DNA of 64,000 nucleotides from the NCBI GenBank assembly GCA_947462335.1, contig OX381716.1, forward strand, positions 1,614,845 to 1,678,844, read 5' to 3'. Positions 36,889 to 47,981 of the stretch are shown here, piece by piece. Every line of letters starts with the position of its first letter. The stretch's first letter is position 1. The notes under the pieces are model-generated. The model saw nothing but the letters and a program-made list of their open reading frames with translations, had not been told where the DNA came from and did not search any database. The DNA comes from Harmothoe impar. Its lineage: Eukaryota; Annelida; Polychaeta; Phyllodocida; Polynoidae. The translations under genes and the position numbers were made by a program.

Positions 36889-37604
36889 GGAAAATCCATA
36901 TAATGCACCATCTTAAATGCAGCCCTAGTGAGTCACTCACCAGTGCTGCATTAATTCTGGACATATTGGGTTGATACATTCCTGAGAAATGCATGAATTC
37001 ATCATGACAACAAAGGACATTAACACCAAGTGGTACTTGAAGGGTAATTACATTATCCATGCATGGATGGGTATATTCTTACCAATCAGCTTTCCTCCTT
37101 ATCTGTATCTGCCTCCTTGATGGCTTCTATGTTAGATCCCCTTCCACCACGGTCCTATAGATCCCCCTCCACCCGGCCAGCCTTTAACCTACCTTTTTCT
37201 ATCACTGCCCCTACCCACTCACACTCACCTCTTGTACCCCAACCCAACATCAACCCCCCTCATTGTGGCCCCGTCTCTGATATGACTGACTATAAACCTT
37301 TGAATACTGCTCCCCCAACTACCAACATCCAGTCTGTATCACGCTATCTGTTCTGTGGATGTAGCCCTACCGGCCCTATAATGTATTAGAGAATGTGTTT
37401 GTAACCACCATACATGTTTATAACTATCCCACTTTCAACTGGTAGACATAATCATGACTAGAAATTATATACTCTACTGACTTTTTCCCTATCCTTTGAA
37501 GCTATGATAACCTCTCCTCCCCTTTCATCCCAGCAGGATAGTCTTGCCCTACTCAGATAAGGAGTGACAGCATCCCAATGGTATGGTATCATGATGAGCT
37601 CACA
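36889..37604. other. Spacer before LINE copy 3
   Basis: It contains a dispersed palindromic repeat at about 36895-37050 (GCACCATCTTAAATGCAGCCCTAGTGAGTCACTCACCAG). The 108-codon frame at 37063-37389 is Pro/Thr/Ser-rich without a domain. No supported gene. Confidence 0.5.
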
Positions 37605-39551
37605 GAGTGCAATTCCACCTTTATTAATACGTTCTTCCACCTTTATTAATACGTTCTTTGCCGAGGTCGGGCAAAAGCTAGCGGAGGCGCTGCCACCTAT
37701 TGGTGACAATGTCAACTACTCAGCTCCTGATACGGTACCGCCTTATAGAACTGATTTATTATTCGCTCTCACATACCTGGACACTGTTAAGCTATTAAAA
37801 GGCATTAAAGTAAACAAGCCAGCGAGTATTAAACACATTAAGACAGATGTATTAAAGGATGCCTTTTTAAGCATACCAGAGGTACTGATGTGTTTGTATA
37901 ATAAATGTATGGCCAAACACTATTTCCCTAAGGAATGGAAAGCCGCTACCATTATACCCATCCCCAAGAAGACAAATTCTTTGAATGTTAGTGACTTAAG
38001 GCCGATTAGTCTGCTACCGCTACCAGGTAAATTGTATGAAAGGATAATATGTACTAGATTACAGAAATATATGGATTCACATAGCCTCTTAACCAAATAC
38101 CAACATGGGTACCGGTCGGGTCACTCTACACTGACTGCTATCACGTCCCACCTTAACAACATAGTTGAAAACATTATTAATGATAAAGCTACTCTGTCTC
38201 TATACCTTGATTACAAGAAGGCTTTTGACACCGTTTCCCACCCTATACTTATTAAAAAACTTTATGGCTTTGGTCTTAGTAAAAATACATGCGATTGGTT
38301 TGATAGCTACCTAAGTGATAGGACTCAGTGTACAATGGCTAATAACTGCATTTCTTCTAGTAAAAAGGTTTCATATGGGGTGCCACAGGGTTCCGTATGT
38401 GGTCCTATTCTTTTTTCTATATACATTAATTCATTGCCAGATATTGATAATTTTGACATAACCTTATACGCCGACGATGCCGTTATTTCTGTACACACAC
38501 CTGAACGCATGCAAACCTGCCTAGACGCCTTAGCAAGTTGGTGCAAAGACAATAGCCTAACTATTAATGAAAATAAAACAAAATGGATGTATTACAATAA
38601 TGTCAGAGGTCTAGATCCGATTTTAACCCTTAATAATGTTGTTTTAGAGAAGGTTAACTCGTTCCAGTACTTAGGTGTAACCCTGGATCCCTCTTTGAAA
38701 TTTATAGAGCACAGAAAAAATGTATTATGTAATGCCAGACACAAGCTCAAGCAGCTCGCCAAGATAAGGCACCACACTGACGTGGAGACAGCCCTTACCA
38801 TATATACCTCCATGGTGCTTCCAACCATAGATTATGCCGATTTCGTATGGGATAGGGATAATAAGGGTGAATCAGAAGAGCTGCAAGGGTTACAAAACAA
38901 AGGTTTACGCACTGTGTATAAAGTTAAATTAGAAAAAGATCCTATTATGACTACTGTACAGTTACATGACACTAGCAAATGCACATATCTCAGTCAACGC
39001 AGGGATATGCATCTTTTGTTCTATGCATACACCCTAGCTCAGCAAGAAAAATATACTGACAAAAGAATCCTACCTACAAGATATCAACAAGGAAAAAGAC
39101 TGGCTGTACCGAGGTCGATGAAACCAATAGTACTCAAAAGCTGTTTGTATAGAGCAATAGCAAGATGGAATAGCCTCAAGAACTGTTATACAACAATTGA
39201 GACCCTTTGGAAGTTTAAATGTGCCATAAGAAAAGATTACCCCCGCTGCTTTGTAAATGTGTTATAACTCATCATAACGAAATATGTCACAACTCATCTC
39301 ATCTCATCTCATCCCAAAAACCGTCTTCTACGTATATGTACCAAGACATTGAATAGTTTTTCAAATCCACATACGTATGTAAAAAGCATTGTAGTAACAT
39401 TAAGAAGTCATAGCCATACTTATCTTTATTTTATAAAGACCGTCAATGAGTTTTCTGTATAGATAGGGGTGCTGGCGGCAGAAGGGCAATGCGCCCAAGC
39501 TAGTTTTTGGTGTCAACCAATTAAATCCAATAAATATACTTCAAAAAAAAA
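37605..39551 (+). mobile_element. 5'-truncated Jockey-group LINE, copy 3
   Basis: It retains all of the RT after the first part and the whole 3' UTR: a CTCAT pentamer run at about 39286-39313, a GGGCAATGCGCCCAAGCTAG segment near 39484, AATAAATATAC near 39529 and an A tail at 39543-39551. The 5' truncation lies just upstream of the FINTFF codons. At the junction a 22-bp segment, CCACCTTTATTAATACGTTCTT, is repeated in tandem. Confidence 0.9.
37640..39267 (+). pseudogene. LINE reverse transcriptase, long intact RT frame
   Basis: About 540 codons of RT are uninterrupted: LRPISLLPLPGKLYER, QHGYRSGHST, LYLDYKKAFDTVSHPIL, GVPQGSVCGPILFSIYIN and the catalytic LYADDAV (Y at 38467, the two Asp codons at 38473-38478). 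The thumb follows and a stop codon occurs where copies 1 and 2 end. The frame formally opens with a Met at 37564 in non-LINE flank. The endonuclease and 5' region are missing, so it is a dead copy, but the clean frame shows recent activity of the family. Confidence 0.85.
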
Positions 39552-41689
39552 TGGTTGGGGATGCCACATTAAGATGAATGGCTCTATTCCCTATGGACAC
39601 ATGCCATCACCCCACACCTCCATCAGAAGACTATTAAAGACCCCTTCCCCTTTCACAACAATTGACTGATATATAGAGATAAACTGACTCCGCAACCACG
39701 TCGGGACACCCTTAGTGTGTTATATGACCAGTCCTTTTTCACCCAGTCCTGAAAGGCTTAAAACCTTGCCTGTATAATGTGTGTAAGATGCTACCTCATG
39801 GAGCCCCCATTAAACCTCTGATATTCCCTCCTCACCGCCTCTCTGAACTTCTTTAATGTGGAAATTATGTTATAAAGCGTAATGAAGACAGAGTGAAGTG
39901 ACTAGCTGAGAGCTTCCGTGGTGGTCTGAAGGAATGGGATGTATATTTTAAGACATAATGCATTTTGCTGAGACTATTTAGTCTGAATAATCTATGTTAG
40001 ATATGTAATAAAATATAGACAGAACCCTGTATAGTCTAATACTATACCACTGTGACAGCATGGGAGAGCATGCCTTCAGCAAACTATAATTTGTCTATAC
40101 TACTTACATACTATACTACCTACTATATTTGTCCATGCTATACTACTTACTTTACTGGATGCATTGTCTACTTACTATATTTGTCCTGAGTACTAACCTT
40201 GTTATTTATTCCAGGCATTGATATCAAAGGTCTCATCTGTTATTCAGTATACAGTGACTATCTTCATACTAGCTATCTAAATATCATTTTTAATATGAAT
40301 AATCAACTGTGCTTTTCTTTTCTTATCTGACTGAGATGGCCTAAACCAGTATGTACATTCATGGTTGTGGCCTGAGGGGGATGTAAGTGCCATATCAGTC
40401 CCCCACACCTCCTTCACTCTGCCCTGCCCCCGTACTTGTCTCCCCTATCCAGCTGCCTCCCTTAGTTCTTCCCGTGCAGCTCCAGGATTACTGCATCATG
40501 TATTGCAGCCTCTCTACACTTTGTCCCCAATCTTCCGTATTTCACTAAAAGAAAAAAATCTGAATCTAATTGTGAATTAGATTTTGATCATGATAAGCCC
40601 AATTGCAGATGTTTGCCTTGATATTTTTCCCCAATTTGTGAAGGTGAAGGCAGTTTTGGTTGGAGAATGTGGTTTGGGAGTCTGTGGTAAATGAGGGTAG
40701 GGATGGTATAATGGTGATATACGGCTCCCTCATCAGCTGCTTACACCAGTTCTACCCAGGGGAATTAGGGCAGCCTCTTATAGCAGTCTGTGCCTCACCT
40801 GCCTGTCTGTGCACCAGGGTAGGGTCTAGACTGCACCACACCATATTAGTTCATGAGCAGAATTTATACAGACTTCAGGTGAATTTTTTTCTATTTCTAT
40901 TTAGTTTACTATAATTTCTCAATATTGCAAAACAGAAAGTTGAAATTTCCTACAAGGGCATGAAACTCTGCTTTTGAGCTCAGTAAAACAAGAAAAATGT
41001 GGCTTTGACCACGGTCGGGTTTGCTGGCAAACCCGACCGTGGTCAAAGCCACATTTTTCTTGCATCCCCCACGTCGCAATATAATGCTGTGACGTGATTT
41101 GTATCTTACATAATGTTGAATGATCAAGTGAAATCCAAACACATGCAATCAGTTTCTTCAAAATTCAGGTTCCCCTGGACTAGACTGGTTCTATGGAAGT
41201 ACAATTACTTCAAGTTTATCAGTTAATCACACTGCAACCATGATTCTTTTCCTATATAAAAGTTGCAGTGTTACCTAGCAATTTTGATAACTATTTTGAT
41301 TAAAAACTTCATCATTACAAATTTGTATCAGTATTTTCATTTCAAATGAATTTAGAAGATGTCGACATTTTTATGTAAAGTATTTCATAGAATAAGTATT
41401 CAAGTTTCAAATAAATTTAGAATATGTAGACATTTTTATGTAAAGTATTTCATAGAATGAGGGGTTTAATGAACCAGTCTAGTTTCGGCCCTTGACATGT
41501 TAGGGATCCATAGCAAATACCCAAGGCCTCTTCAGCAGAGAGGTACGCCATAAAGAATCCAACAAAATCAATGTATGGAAATGTTTCACTCCATAAACAA
41601 ACAAAAAAGTCCAGTTACTATGTATTCACCGGAACTTAGCCCAATTAAACAGTTGTTAGTGCCTTATATAACTTGGCATTAATCACCAA
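39552..41689. other. Gene-free stretch
   Basis: No supported gene. It contains the perfect hairpin at 40989-41062 and a direct repeat of about 62 bp at 41333-41458 (unit with AATTTAGAANATGT, GACATTTTTATGTAAAG and TATTTCATAGAAT). Confidence 0.5.
40989..41062. repeat. Perfect 35-bp hairpin with 4-nt loop
   Basis: Arms at 40989-41023 and 41028-41062 are exact reverse complements around the loop CTGG. The left arm reads CAAGAAAAATGTGGCTTTG then ACCACGGTCGGGTTTG. A transcript of either strand would fold into an uninterrupted 35-bp stem. Confidence 0.95.
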
Positions 41690-42395
41690 CATGACAGGTG
41701 TGGTCAACCCCATGCTGAAATGATCTATGACCAAGAAAAATGAAGAAAAAACTGAAAGCTATTATTAATAAACCAGGTGTGAGCAACCCCGTACTGAAAT
41801 GATATTTGTCAGGTAAAGTGTGTGATGACAGTACTATTTAATTGAAAGGGGGGACAGGCATGGTTACCCGTTGATCCCCAAACTCTTTCTGTGTCTAGAA
41901 GCTGTCTTGAATGTGTATAAAGGAATGAGTAGTGTGAACTTATACTTGACATCCATCACCAATATGCCAGGTAGGAGCAACCCCATACTGAAATGATATT
42001 TGTCAGGTAAAGTGTGTGATGACAGTACTATTTAATTGAAAGGGGGGACAGGCATGGTTACCCGTTGATCCCCAAACTCTTTCTGTGTCTAGAAGCTGTC
42101 TTGAATGTGTATAAAGGAATGAGTAGTGTGAACTTATACTTGACATCTATCACCAATATGCCAGGTAGGAGCAACCCCATACTGAAATGATATTTGTCAG
42201 GTAAAGTGTGTGATGACATTACTATCTAATTGAAAGGGGGGACAGGCATGGTTACCCGTTGATCCCCAAACTCTTTCTGTGTCTAGAAGCTGTCTTGAAT
42301 GTGTTTAATGAGTAGTGTGAACTTATACATGACACCTATCACCAATATGCCAGGTAGGAGTAACCCCATGCTGAAATGATATTTGTCAAGTAAAG
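41690..42395. repeat. Tandem array, 189-194 bp unit
   Basis: The phrase CACCAATATGCCAGGTAGGAG starts near 41957, 42151 and 42340, giving periods of 194 and 189 bp. Units share TGAAATGATATTTGTCAGG, GTGTGTGATGACA and CCCGTTGATCCCCAAACTC. A more diverged unit and a short one lead in from 41690. About four units in total, no coding frame. Confidence 0.92.
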
Positions 42396-42651
42396 CATGT
42401 TGAGACTGTGTCTAGATGTTTTTCAATTATGCTAGTACTAGTATAAATTGCTTTGCACTACTTGCAGGCTATGTATAACTTCATGAAGATGACAGTGCAT
42501 TAATAAATCATAGATTGTCTTGGTGATATTACATTCTATGTCAAAGAATCCCATACTAACATAGGGGAGAATAGACACAGGTACTTCATATAATCAAAAA
42601 GGCTCTGTTGAAATGGTGTGAAAACACAAATAAGGACGAAACTGAATTTAA
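42396..42651. other. Short spacer downstream of the NADAR-SGNH gene
   Basis: It lies on the 3' side of the minus-strand gene ending at 42652. I see no clear AATAAA signal or other feature. Confidence 0.4.
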
Positions 42652-43678
42652 CTAACCATCAACGACCATCCACACAATTGTATCTCCTGGGTGGTGTGAA
42701 AAGAAATTGGATCGCCTGTAAACATAGGTCATGCCGGTCAGCTTGGTCTGTGTGGGAAAACCAAAGGCAGTGAATTTATATGCAAAAAGCTGACGCAACT
42801 TAATAGCAGCAGGTTGACTTAAATGAAGCTGGTCATGGACAAACATGTTTGGAACAGGATGACCATGCGATAAAACAACTTTGAAGGATGGGATGAAGTA
42901 AGGAAATGCATTTGTAAGTGCAGTGTTGAGTAACTTAATTTTCTGAGAAGTAAATGCAACATCACAAAGTCGAGGCAGAATACTGGAAACAATGAATTTG
43001 CTGTTTGGATAAAAAGATGAGGCACAAGCAATTAACTCAGTTAACAAATCAACAACCTCTTTCGAAGAATTAACAGAAAGGTTGTTGGTGCCAACATGAA
43101 AAATAATACATGAATACTGAGAAAAAACTCTCGAATCATGTGAAATTATAGAAATAATGTCTTCAATCTTGGCACCCCGATAACAAAAAATGTCTGTATC
43201 ATTCAGGTGCCTTACATTCCTAATTATCGAGTCTCCAATAATGGCTCGTGAAGACATCATCTGTAAATGAAATGAATAATAAATAGCAGTTAACATACAG
43301 GTAATAAATGAAAAACAAATCATTTCATACCTGATCCCTAAGACTCATGAGCATCTTTGCAAAAATGTCCCTGCCCTTCCCGTGAGACCCAGTGCCCCAA
43401 AATGAATCAGGAACAGAATGTATCAACTTTCTTCCTTTTGTGGATAGTAACTTGGACCTGAATTCAGGAACAGAATTGAACTTAATGTAAAGAAGATCTT
43501 CCATGATGGAGCATTTGACTGCATCCCATGAAGATGGGTGACGCAAATGAAATGTAAGCCGCTTGGCATCTCCAGCTTTATTTAACAGATTCCTATTCTT
43601 TTCGTCCTCGAAGTTGACTTTTTTTACAGGCGAGTCAGCGAGTTCACTGACTCGTCTCGCTTGAAGTCCATTTTCCAC
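42652..43678 (-). CDS. NADAR-SGNH hydrolase fusion (two exons seen, 5' end incomplete)
   Basis: Exon A (43678-43331) encodes the C-terminal two thirds of a NADAR domain (YbiA-like N-glycosidase family): NKAGDAKRL, WDAVKCSIMEDLL and the signature HSVPDSFWGTG..GKGRDIFAKML. A 70-bp intron (43330-43261) has donor CAG/GTATGA and acceptor TTTACAG. It is phase 0, so exon B (43260-42652) continues in frame. Exon B encodes an SGNH/GDSL-type hydrolase of 202 codons with nucleophile block IIGDSIIRN, GTNNLS and the catalytic DQLHLS. The first NADAR strands and a start codon are missing: the frame opens at GTG just after TGA TAA, so an upstream exon or a frame change is needed. SGNH domains are common passengers of mobile elements. 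The related piece at 19.8-20.0 kb supports a mobile origin. The substrate is unknown. Confidence 0.65.
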
Positions 43679-43860
43679 GACTTATCATTGTTTCTCCTGC
43701 CTTAAAAGCTGACAACGTAAAGAAAACATATTATTCTTTGATAATCCGCAATAAAATTCAACTCAAATGTCCAAATAGAAGAGGATTGATTGATTTTCGA
43801 CAAAGTTTAGTCGCCGAAACTTGACTCGTCGGAGTCTTGAGAAAAGGTTTCCCGTTCTAC
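43605..43860 (-). repeat. Upstream part of the NADAR-SGNH unit, duplicated at 19.8 kb
   Basis: It matches 19790-20030 in inverted orientation. It has one extra A in the run before GTCAACTTCGAGGA (7 against 6), which decides whether the frame reaches the NADAR domain. The SDESSFGD codons are followed here by TAA and there by TTA. The two copies diverge on both sides. Confidence 0.7.
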
Positions 43861-45013
43861 GACAACCAAAGGGGTCACAATCGAGTTTGTTTGTTTTTTC
43901 ATTTTTGCCGCTTTATTGTTACAAATGACATCTGAAATGATGGATGTAACAGTGAAACGCTGTAATATTATGTTTTTATTAGTTATCACCATATTCACGA
44001 CAGTGTTGTACGTAAATCGTCATGTTGTCAAGGTGACTTGCATAAATTAACGTAAATCGTCATGTTGTCAAGGTGAAGGTCAACGCGGCCGAGGGAGAAT
44101 CATTGTTTACAAAATGTCTTAGCGTTCTTCTGTGTCAACAACGTGTTGTTATCATCAATAAGGTATCCAAAATAAAATGAAAGTGGTATTCTTTCTATAT
44201 TATTGTTTCAAAATAGGTTAAAATGATTCAAGTGGACGAAAACTATTATTAATTTGCCAGTCGGGGAAGACATACGCAACGTATGCTCCCCGCGGTCGCT
44301 GTTGGCCGCCTTAAGTAGGTCAAATCCTGCGCAGACTGGATGCGCATCAACTACCGTCGCTGTCAGTTCTGAAAGTCGGCGGCGTCTCACTTTCTAAATA
44401 TGTTATCCATGTATTTCAGTCTAATGGCAATGTGTAAATACACCCAGTATATCTATTTACCTCTGTTCTGCAAGTGGTGTGTGCTTTTTAGACTAAAAAC
44501 AATAAAGAAACGTCTGTTATCTATCGTTCTGCGAACCCGGTGTCTGCGCTAAAACGTAAACAATGCTGTCAATCTCAGCCCGGCAATTTCCAAAAGCCAA
44601 AACCCGATCGTTTCCTTCCAGGGAATTAACTATAATTTATATACTGGACCACAACACTACATTCAACTGTTGCCAAGTCATGGGGAATATAGTTTTATAA
44701 AGCATACGTCAAATCCAGTTGTTTTTATTGGCTTGGCAACCCCTGGCATGAAAAAGTTGTCTCTCGGTCTAGGGAGCCGGTCTAGGCCTACGAATTGAAT
44801 TTTTCAGTCATTCCGTCAGCTAGTCTCATATTGTGGAATGTCACCACAACATATTTTTTTTAGGGGACTAGGCCTATTTACACATACATCAATATAGCTT
44901 ATTTGCAAGTAGGGGGGGGGGGGGGTAAACTGGGGGTGAATAGAGATATTGAATCTGAACCTTTAGTATAGATTGGGGGTCCTTAAAAGGACCTTTGTTG
45001 GGGGGGGGGGGGG
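43861..45013. other. Gene-free stretch
   Basis: No supported gene. A 27-bp direct repeat (ACGTAAATCGTCATGTTGTC then AAGGTGA) occurs at about 44010 and 44051. A more GC-rich, CpG-containing block lies at 44240-44400. G runs lie near 44911-44924 and 44999-45013. Confidence 0.5.
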
Positions 45014-45433
45014 TTACTCTTCAATTGATTTTTTTTTGGACACACAGTCAGGACAGTCCGGACAGTATGCTGCTCTACCTCTGTTTTGAAAGTCTTTCAA
45101 GGCAGTCTCCCTCCTTTCTAACTCATCATCCATATGCTTCTTTATTTTCTTTGCAAACTGCAGAATTCTGTCCTTCCTTTCCTTCTCCTTCCTTTCTTCT
45201 TCCTTGATCTTTTCCCTGTCCTTTCTCTTCTCTTCCTTGAACTTCCTCACCTCCTCCCTCTCTCTTATCATGGCTGCCTGCCTTTCCAACCTCACTTGTC
45301 TCCGCTCCTCCATTTCTCTATCCATGTCTGGCTCATGCCACCCATACTCATAGCTAGTATCTAGCCATGGTGGTAAATATCCTAGCTCTCCTACTACACC
45401 GTCGTCTAATACTTTTTTCAGGAAATCGTCCAT
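45014..45433 (-). CDS. Small charged coiled-coil protein, unknown function
   Basis: A single-exon frame of 139 codons from ATG at 45433 (MDDFLKKVLDDG). The first 40 residues are acidic and aromatic (ELGYLPPWLDTSYEYGWHEP). Residues about 42-120 are a dense Arg/Glu/Lys stretch predicted by eye to be a long charged helix or coiled coil. The tail has closely spaced cysteines (YCPDCPDCVSKKK). A TATAAAAG box lies 47-54 bp upstream on the same strand. I do not recognise the family. It may belong to the same mobile unit as one of its neighbours; that is inference. Confidence 0.55.
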   Translation of the reverse strand: MDDFLKKVLDDGVVGELGYLPPWLDTSYEYGWHEPDMDREMEERRQVRLERQAAMIREREEVRKFKEEKRKDREKIKEEERKEKERKDRILQFAKKIKKHMDDELERRETALKDFQNRGRAAYCPDCPDCVSKKKSIEE

Positions 45434-45479
45434 ACTGACGCAAGTCACCAAATGACACTTGTGTCTGTGTGGAGTGTGC

Positions 45480-45487
45480 TTTTATAG
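45480..45487 (-). promoter_or_regulatory. TATA box (TATAAAAG)
   Basis: A perfect TATAAAAG on the minus strand, 47 bp upstream of the ATG at 45433. A start about 25-30 bp downstream would leave a 5' UTR of only about 20-25 nt. Confidence 0.55.
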
Positions 45488-45567
45488 GCCTAGCGTCTAT
45501 GAGCGCGGACGTTTGTGTACTCCCCCCTCTCCTCCAAATTTTTTTTTTTACTGAACCTGACATAACC

Positions 45568-46150
45568 TAAAGTTGTGTTTCTTGCGGAGCACACTTTGAT
45601 ATGTTGCACTGTGTTGTGTCCTCAATAAAATACCATTTGAAGTGCATAAAATACATCATAAGTTACATGTATGTATGCAAAAAAAATTTAAAAAAAATTA
45701 TCGTCTTTGTTAAAGTTATTTAGATATTATTTCCATGGAGTTTCGATGGTTGTGGTCATGTTCATATAATGTTGGCCATAAGGTACACATAAAGTACTAA
45801 CATAAACTTATAATAACATTAATGTGGTATATTTTATTCTAACAGTAAATAGCAAACTCAAATTAGAACACATAAGATTAAATATTATTGATAATATTAG
45901 GTATTTCATTTATAAACAAGCACAGCTTGCAAGACCCAGTCGACTTCAGTTGACAACGTTCAACTAATCCATCTTGTGCTGTATGCCATACACGTTTAAA
46001 ATAATCTTATTTGTATTCATGTCTCAATATTTGAATTCCTATTTACATTATGCTTTATTTCTCCAACATATTCATTGCTTTGTTGTTCATCCAAATACAA
46101 TGGTAATAGTAAAACTGGGCGTAAACCGGCCATTGAGTAGGAAAGAAAAC
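45568..46150. other. AT-rich spacer between divergent transcription units
   Basis: No supported gene. AT-rich sequence between the minus-strand TATA gene and the plus-strand promoter region. Confidence 0.5.
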
Positions 46151-46157
46151 ATCAAGA

Positions 46158-46340
46158 GTCGTGCGGTATCATTAAGCCCCGCCCCCATCTCCAAATATGG
46201 CACACCAACCAAAGGCGTGCGGTATCATTAAGCCCCGCCCACATTTCCAAATATGGCACGCCATCCAGTGGACGCCCATCAATCACAGGACACTGCCGCA
46301 CGCTCATTGGTTGATGTGTCAGTGACGTCAGAGAAGTAGC
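46158..46340 (+). promoter_or_regulatory. Upstream promoter region with duplicated GC-box unit and CRE
   Basis: A 58-bp unit (TGCGGTATCATTAAGCCCCGCCC then ...CCAAATATGGCAC) occurs twice in tandem (about 46158-46215 and 46216-46273), each with a CCCCGCCC GC box. It is followed by GCTCATTGGTTG (inverted CCAAT) and TGACGTCA (CRE) near 46324. It lies 200-400 bp upstream of a TATA-like element and leader exon on the same strand. Confidence 0.55.
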
Positions 46341-46540
46341 GACAAAGTTTCACCGCCTGAGGGTCATCAAAGTGTACTTTTGAAGAAATAAAACTATTTT
46401 TCATCAAAATATAGGTGTCAATGCATATTACATCCTAAAATAAGTCTTATTTTCGCTTTTCAATGGTTATTTTTGATGGAGAGTTGATGAAACGAGCAAT
46501 TTATAGACCGTCACCGCCACTTCGGGTTTGTTGACATCGG

Positions 46541-46592
46541 ACTATAAGAGAGCGCTTCAGACAAGTTTGAAGGCATTCTGAGTTCTTTCAAG
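46541..46592 (+). promoter_or_regulatory. TATA-like box and first leader exon with donor
   Basis: ACTATAAGAG at 46541-46550, an initiator-like TTCAGAC at 46556-46562, and TTTCAAG/GTGAGT at 46592/46593, a consensus 5' splice site. This gives a short untranslated first exon. It is the only good promoter-plus-donor upstream of the small ORFs. Confidence 0.5.
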
Positions 46593-46770
46593 GTGAGTGT
46601 CAAGACGTGCGCACTGTTGGTTATTATTTTTGCTGTGGAAATGTCATGTAAATCTCAAGTAAATTTTGTGAAATTCCGGTAAAATTCAATTAAGAACAAA
46701 TTTATGCTACCTACGGTTATTTTAATGTGAATAACTTCGGTAAATAATGTTAATTAAACACATATGTGGT

Positions 46771-46793
46771 TCATTCATTCATTCATTCATTCA
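46771..46793. repeat. (ATTC)n microsatellite
   Basis: Five to six uninterrupted ATTC units in the first leader intron. Confidence 0.95.
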
Positions 46794-46823
46794 CACATTC
46801 TTTCTTTTTTCTTGGACACCCAG

Positions 46824-46994
46824 TTCCCAGAATACAGCCTCGGCATTCTCCAAGTCAATTCACAGTTCAACATCATCATCATCATCATCATCAAGTCAAT
46901 TTCCAATTCAAGTTCTGAGATCAAGACACTCCACGTCAATCACTGTGTCAACTTCAAGTGTATATCAAGATCAAGACACTCCACGTCAATCATC
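46824..46994 (+). other. Probable second leader exon
   Basis: A pyrimidine-rich acceptor (TTCTTTTTTCTTGGACACCCAG, ending 46823) and a consensus donor (CATC/GTAAGT at 46994/46995) bound 171 nt. Inside are an (ATC)n run and a 22-24-bp segment, ATCAAGACACTCCACGTCAATC, repeated near 46919 and 46969. One frame is open and Ser/Thr-rich, but no start in a good context is visible, so I read it as untranslated or as part of a leader. Confidence 0.4.
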
Positions 46995-47519
46995 GTAAGT
47001 TGTTTTCTTCAATATACAAAGAAATAGGAGAGTAAGTGTGTGTGTGTGAGTGGGGGGGGGGGGGGGGGGTCAGATGCTAACACGTCACATCTCACAGTTC
47101 CTGTCCTATTTTAGGGTTATTGAGTTGTTGGTTTAAAGCAAACACTTTTCAAAAAAAATTGTCCGCATTTTCTGAATCATTTAGTCTGTATATCCTTCTT
47201 CTGGGCTTAAAGTTGAGAAGTATAATATGGCTAACTTATGAATAAGAATAAATTCATATTCCGTTGTAAAATGGAGCCACCTTTTTGCAAATTACTCTTT
47301 TAAAAAAAACTACCGTAAATTCAGTGCAGTGTGTTTGCTTTTACACCATCTCAAGTTGTTTGTTTTATGTTTTCATGTGCATATCATTTTCTGGTGTCAT
47401 GTAAGATGTATTCAAGTATGAAGTCGCCAAAATGCACTGACTCACAAGGTCAACACTAGGTCTTACCAGACCACAGTTTATGATCTTTGGACGGTGGTGT
47501 TTATGCACATATCATGACG

Positions 47520-47870
47520 AACCTTTTGAGAGTGTATCAATCCCATAGCATTGGTATCATGCATAAATGCAGTCCTCACGAGTTCATGTCACTCTGCAAA
47601 GAAAGGGCATACTCCATCAACCCTTGAATGACAGCATCATGGCCCAATGTATCATCCTCTTTTGTCGTCATTATGCATGAATGCAGCAAGTAACTCGTGA
47701 GGCGTGCATTCAAGCACTATGCCAACCCTACATGGTTGAGACACTCCGGGTCTGCATCATAACACTCTCTGGGGTTGGGGCTGCATTGGTGCATCATTCC
47801 ATCAAATGTTAGCTTTCAGTGACATGCCATCCTTAAAGGGTTAAAGCACTCTGCTGTCTTAAAGGGTTAA
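47520..47870. repeat. Dispersed palindromic repeat, copy m
   Basis: GTATCATGCATAAATGCAGTCC, TGTCGTCATTATGCATGAATGCAGCAAG, TAACTCGTGAGGCGTGCATTCAAGCA, GGTTGAGACACTCCGG and an end with CCTTAAAGGGTTAAAGCACTCTGCTGTCTTAAAG. It is the longest copy in the window. Confidence 0.65.
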
Positions 47871-47981
47871 CAAGTGTATTATTATGTTTAATTTGTTACT
47901 TGAAATAATCTATAAAGAATTTATGGCAAGCATGTTCTAGCGGTACTATTATTATGATATCATCTCTATAATTTCAAAATT

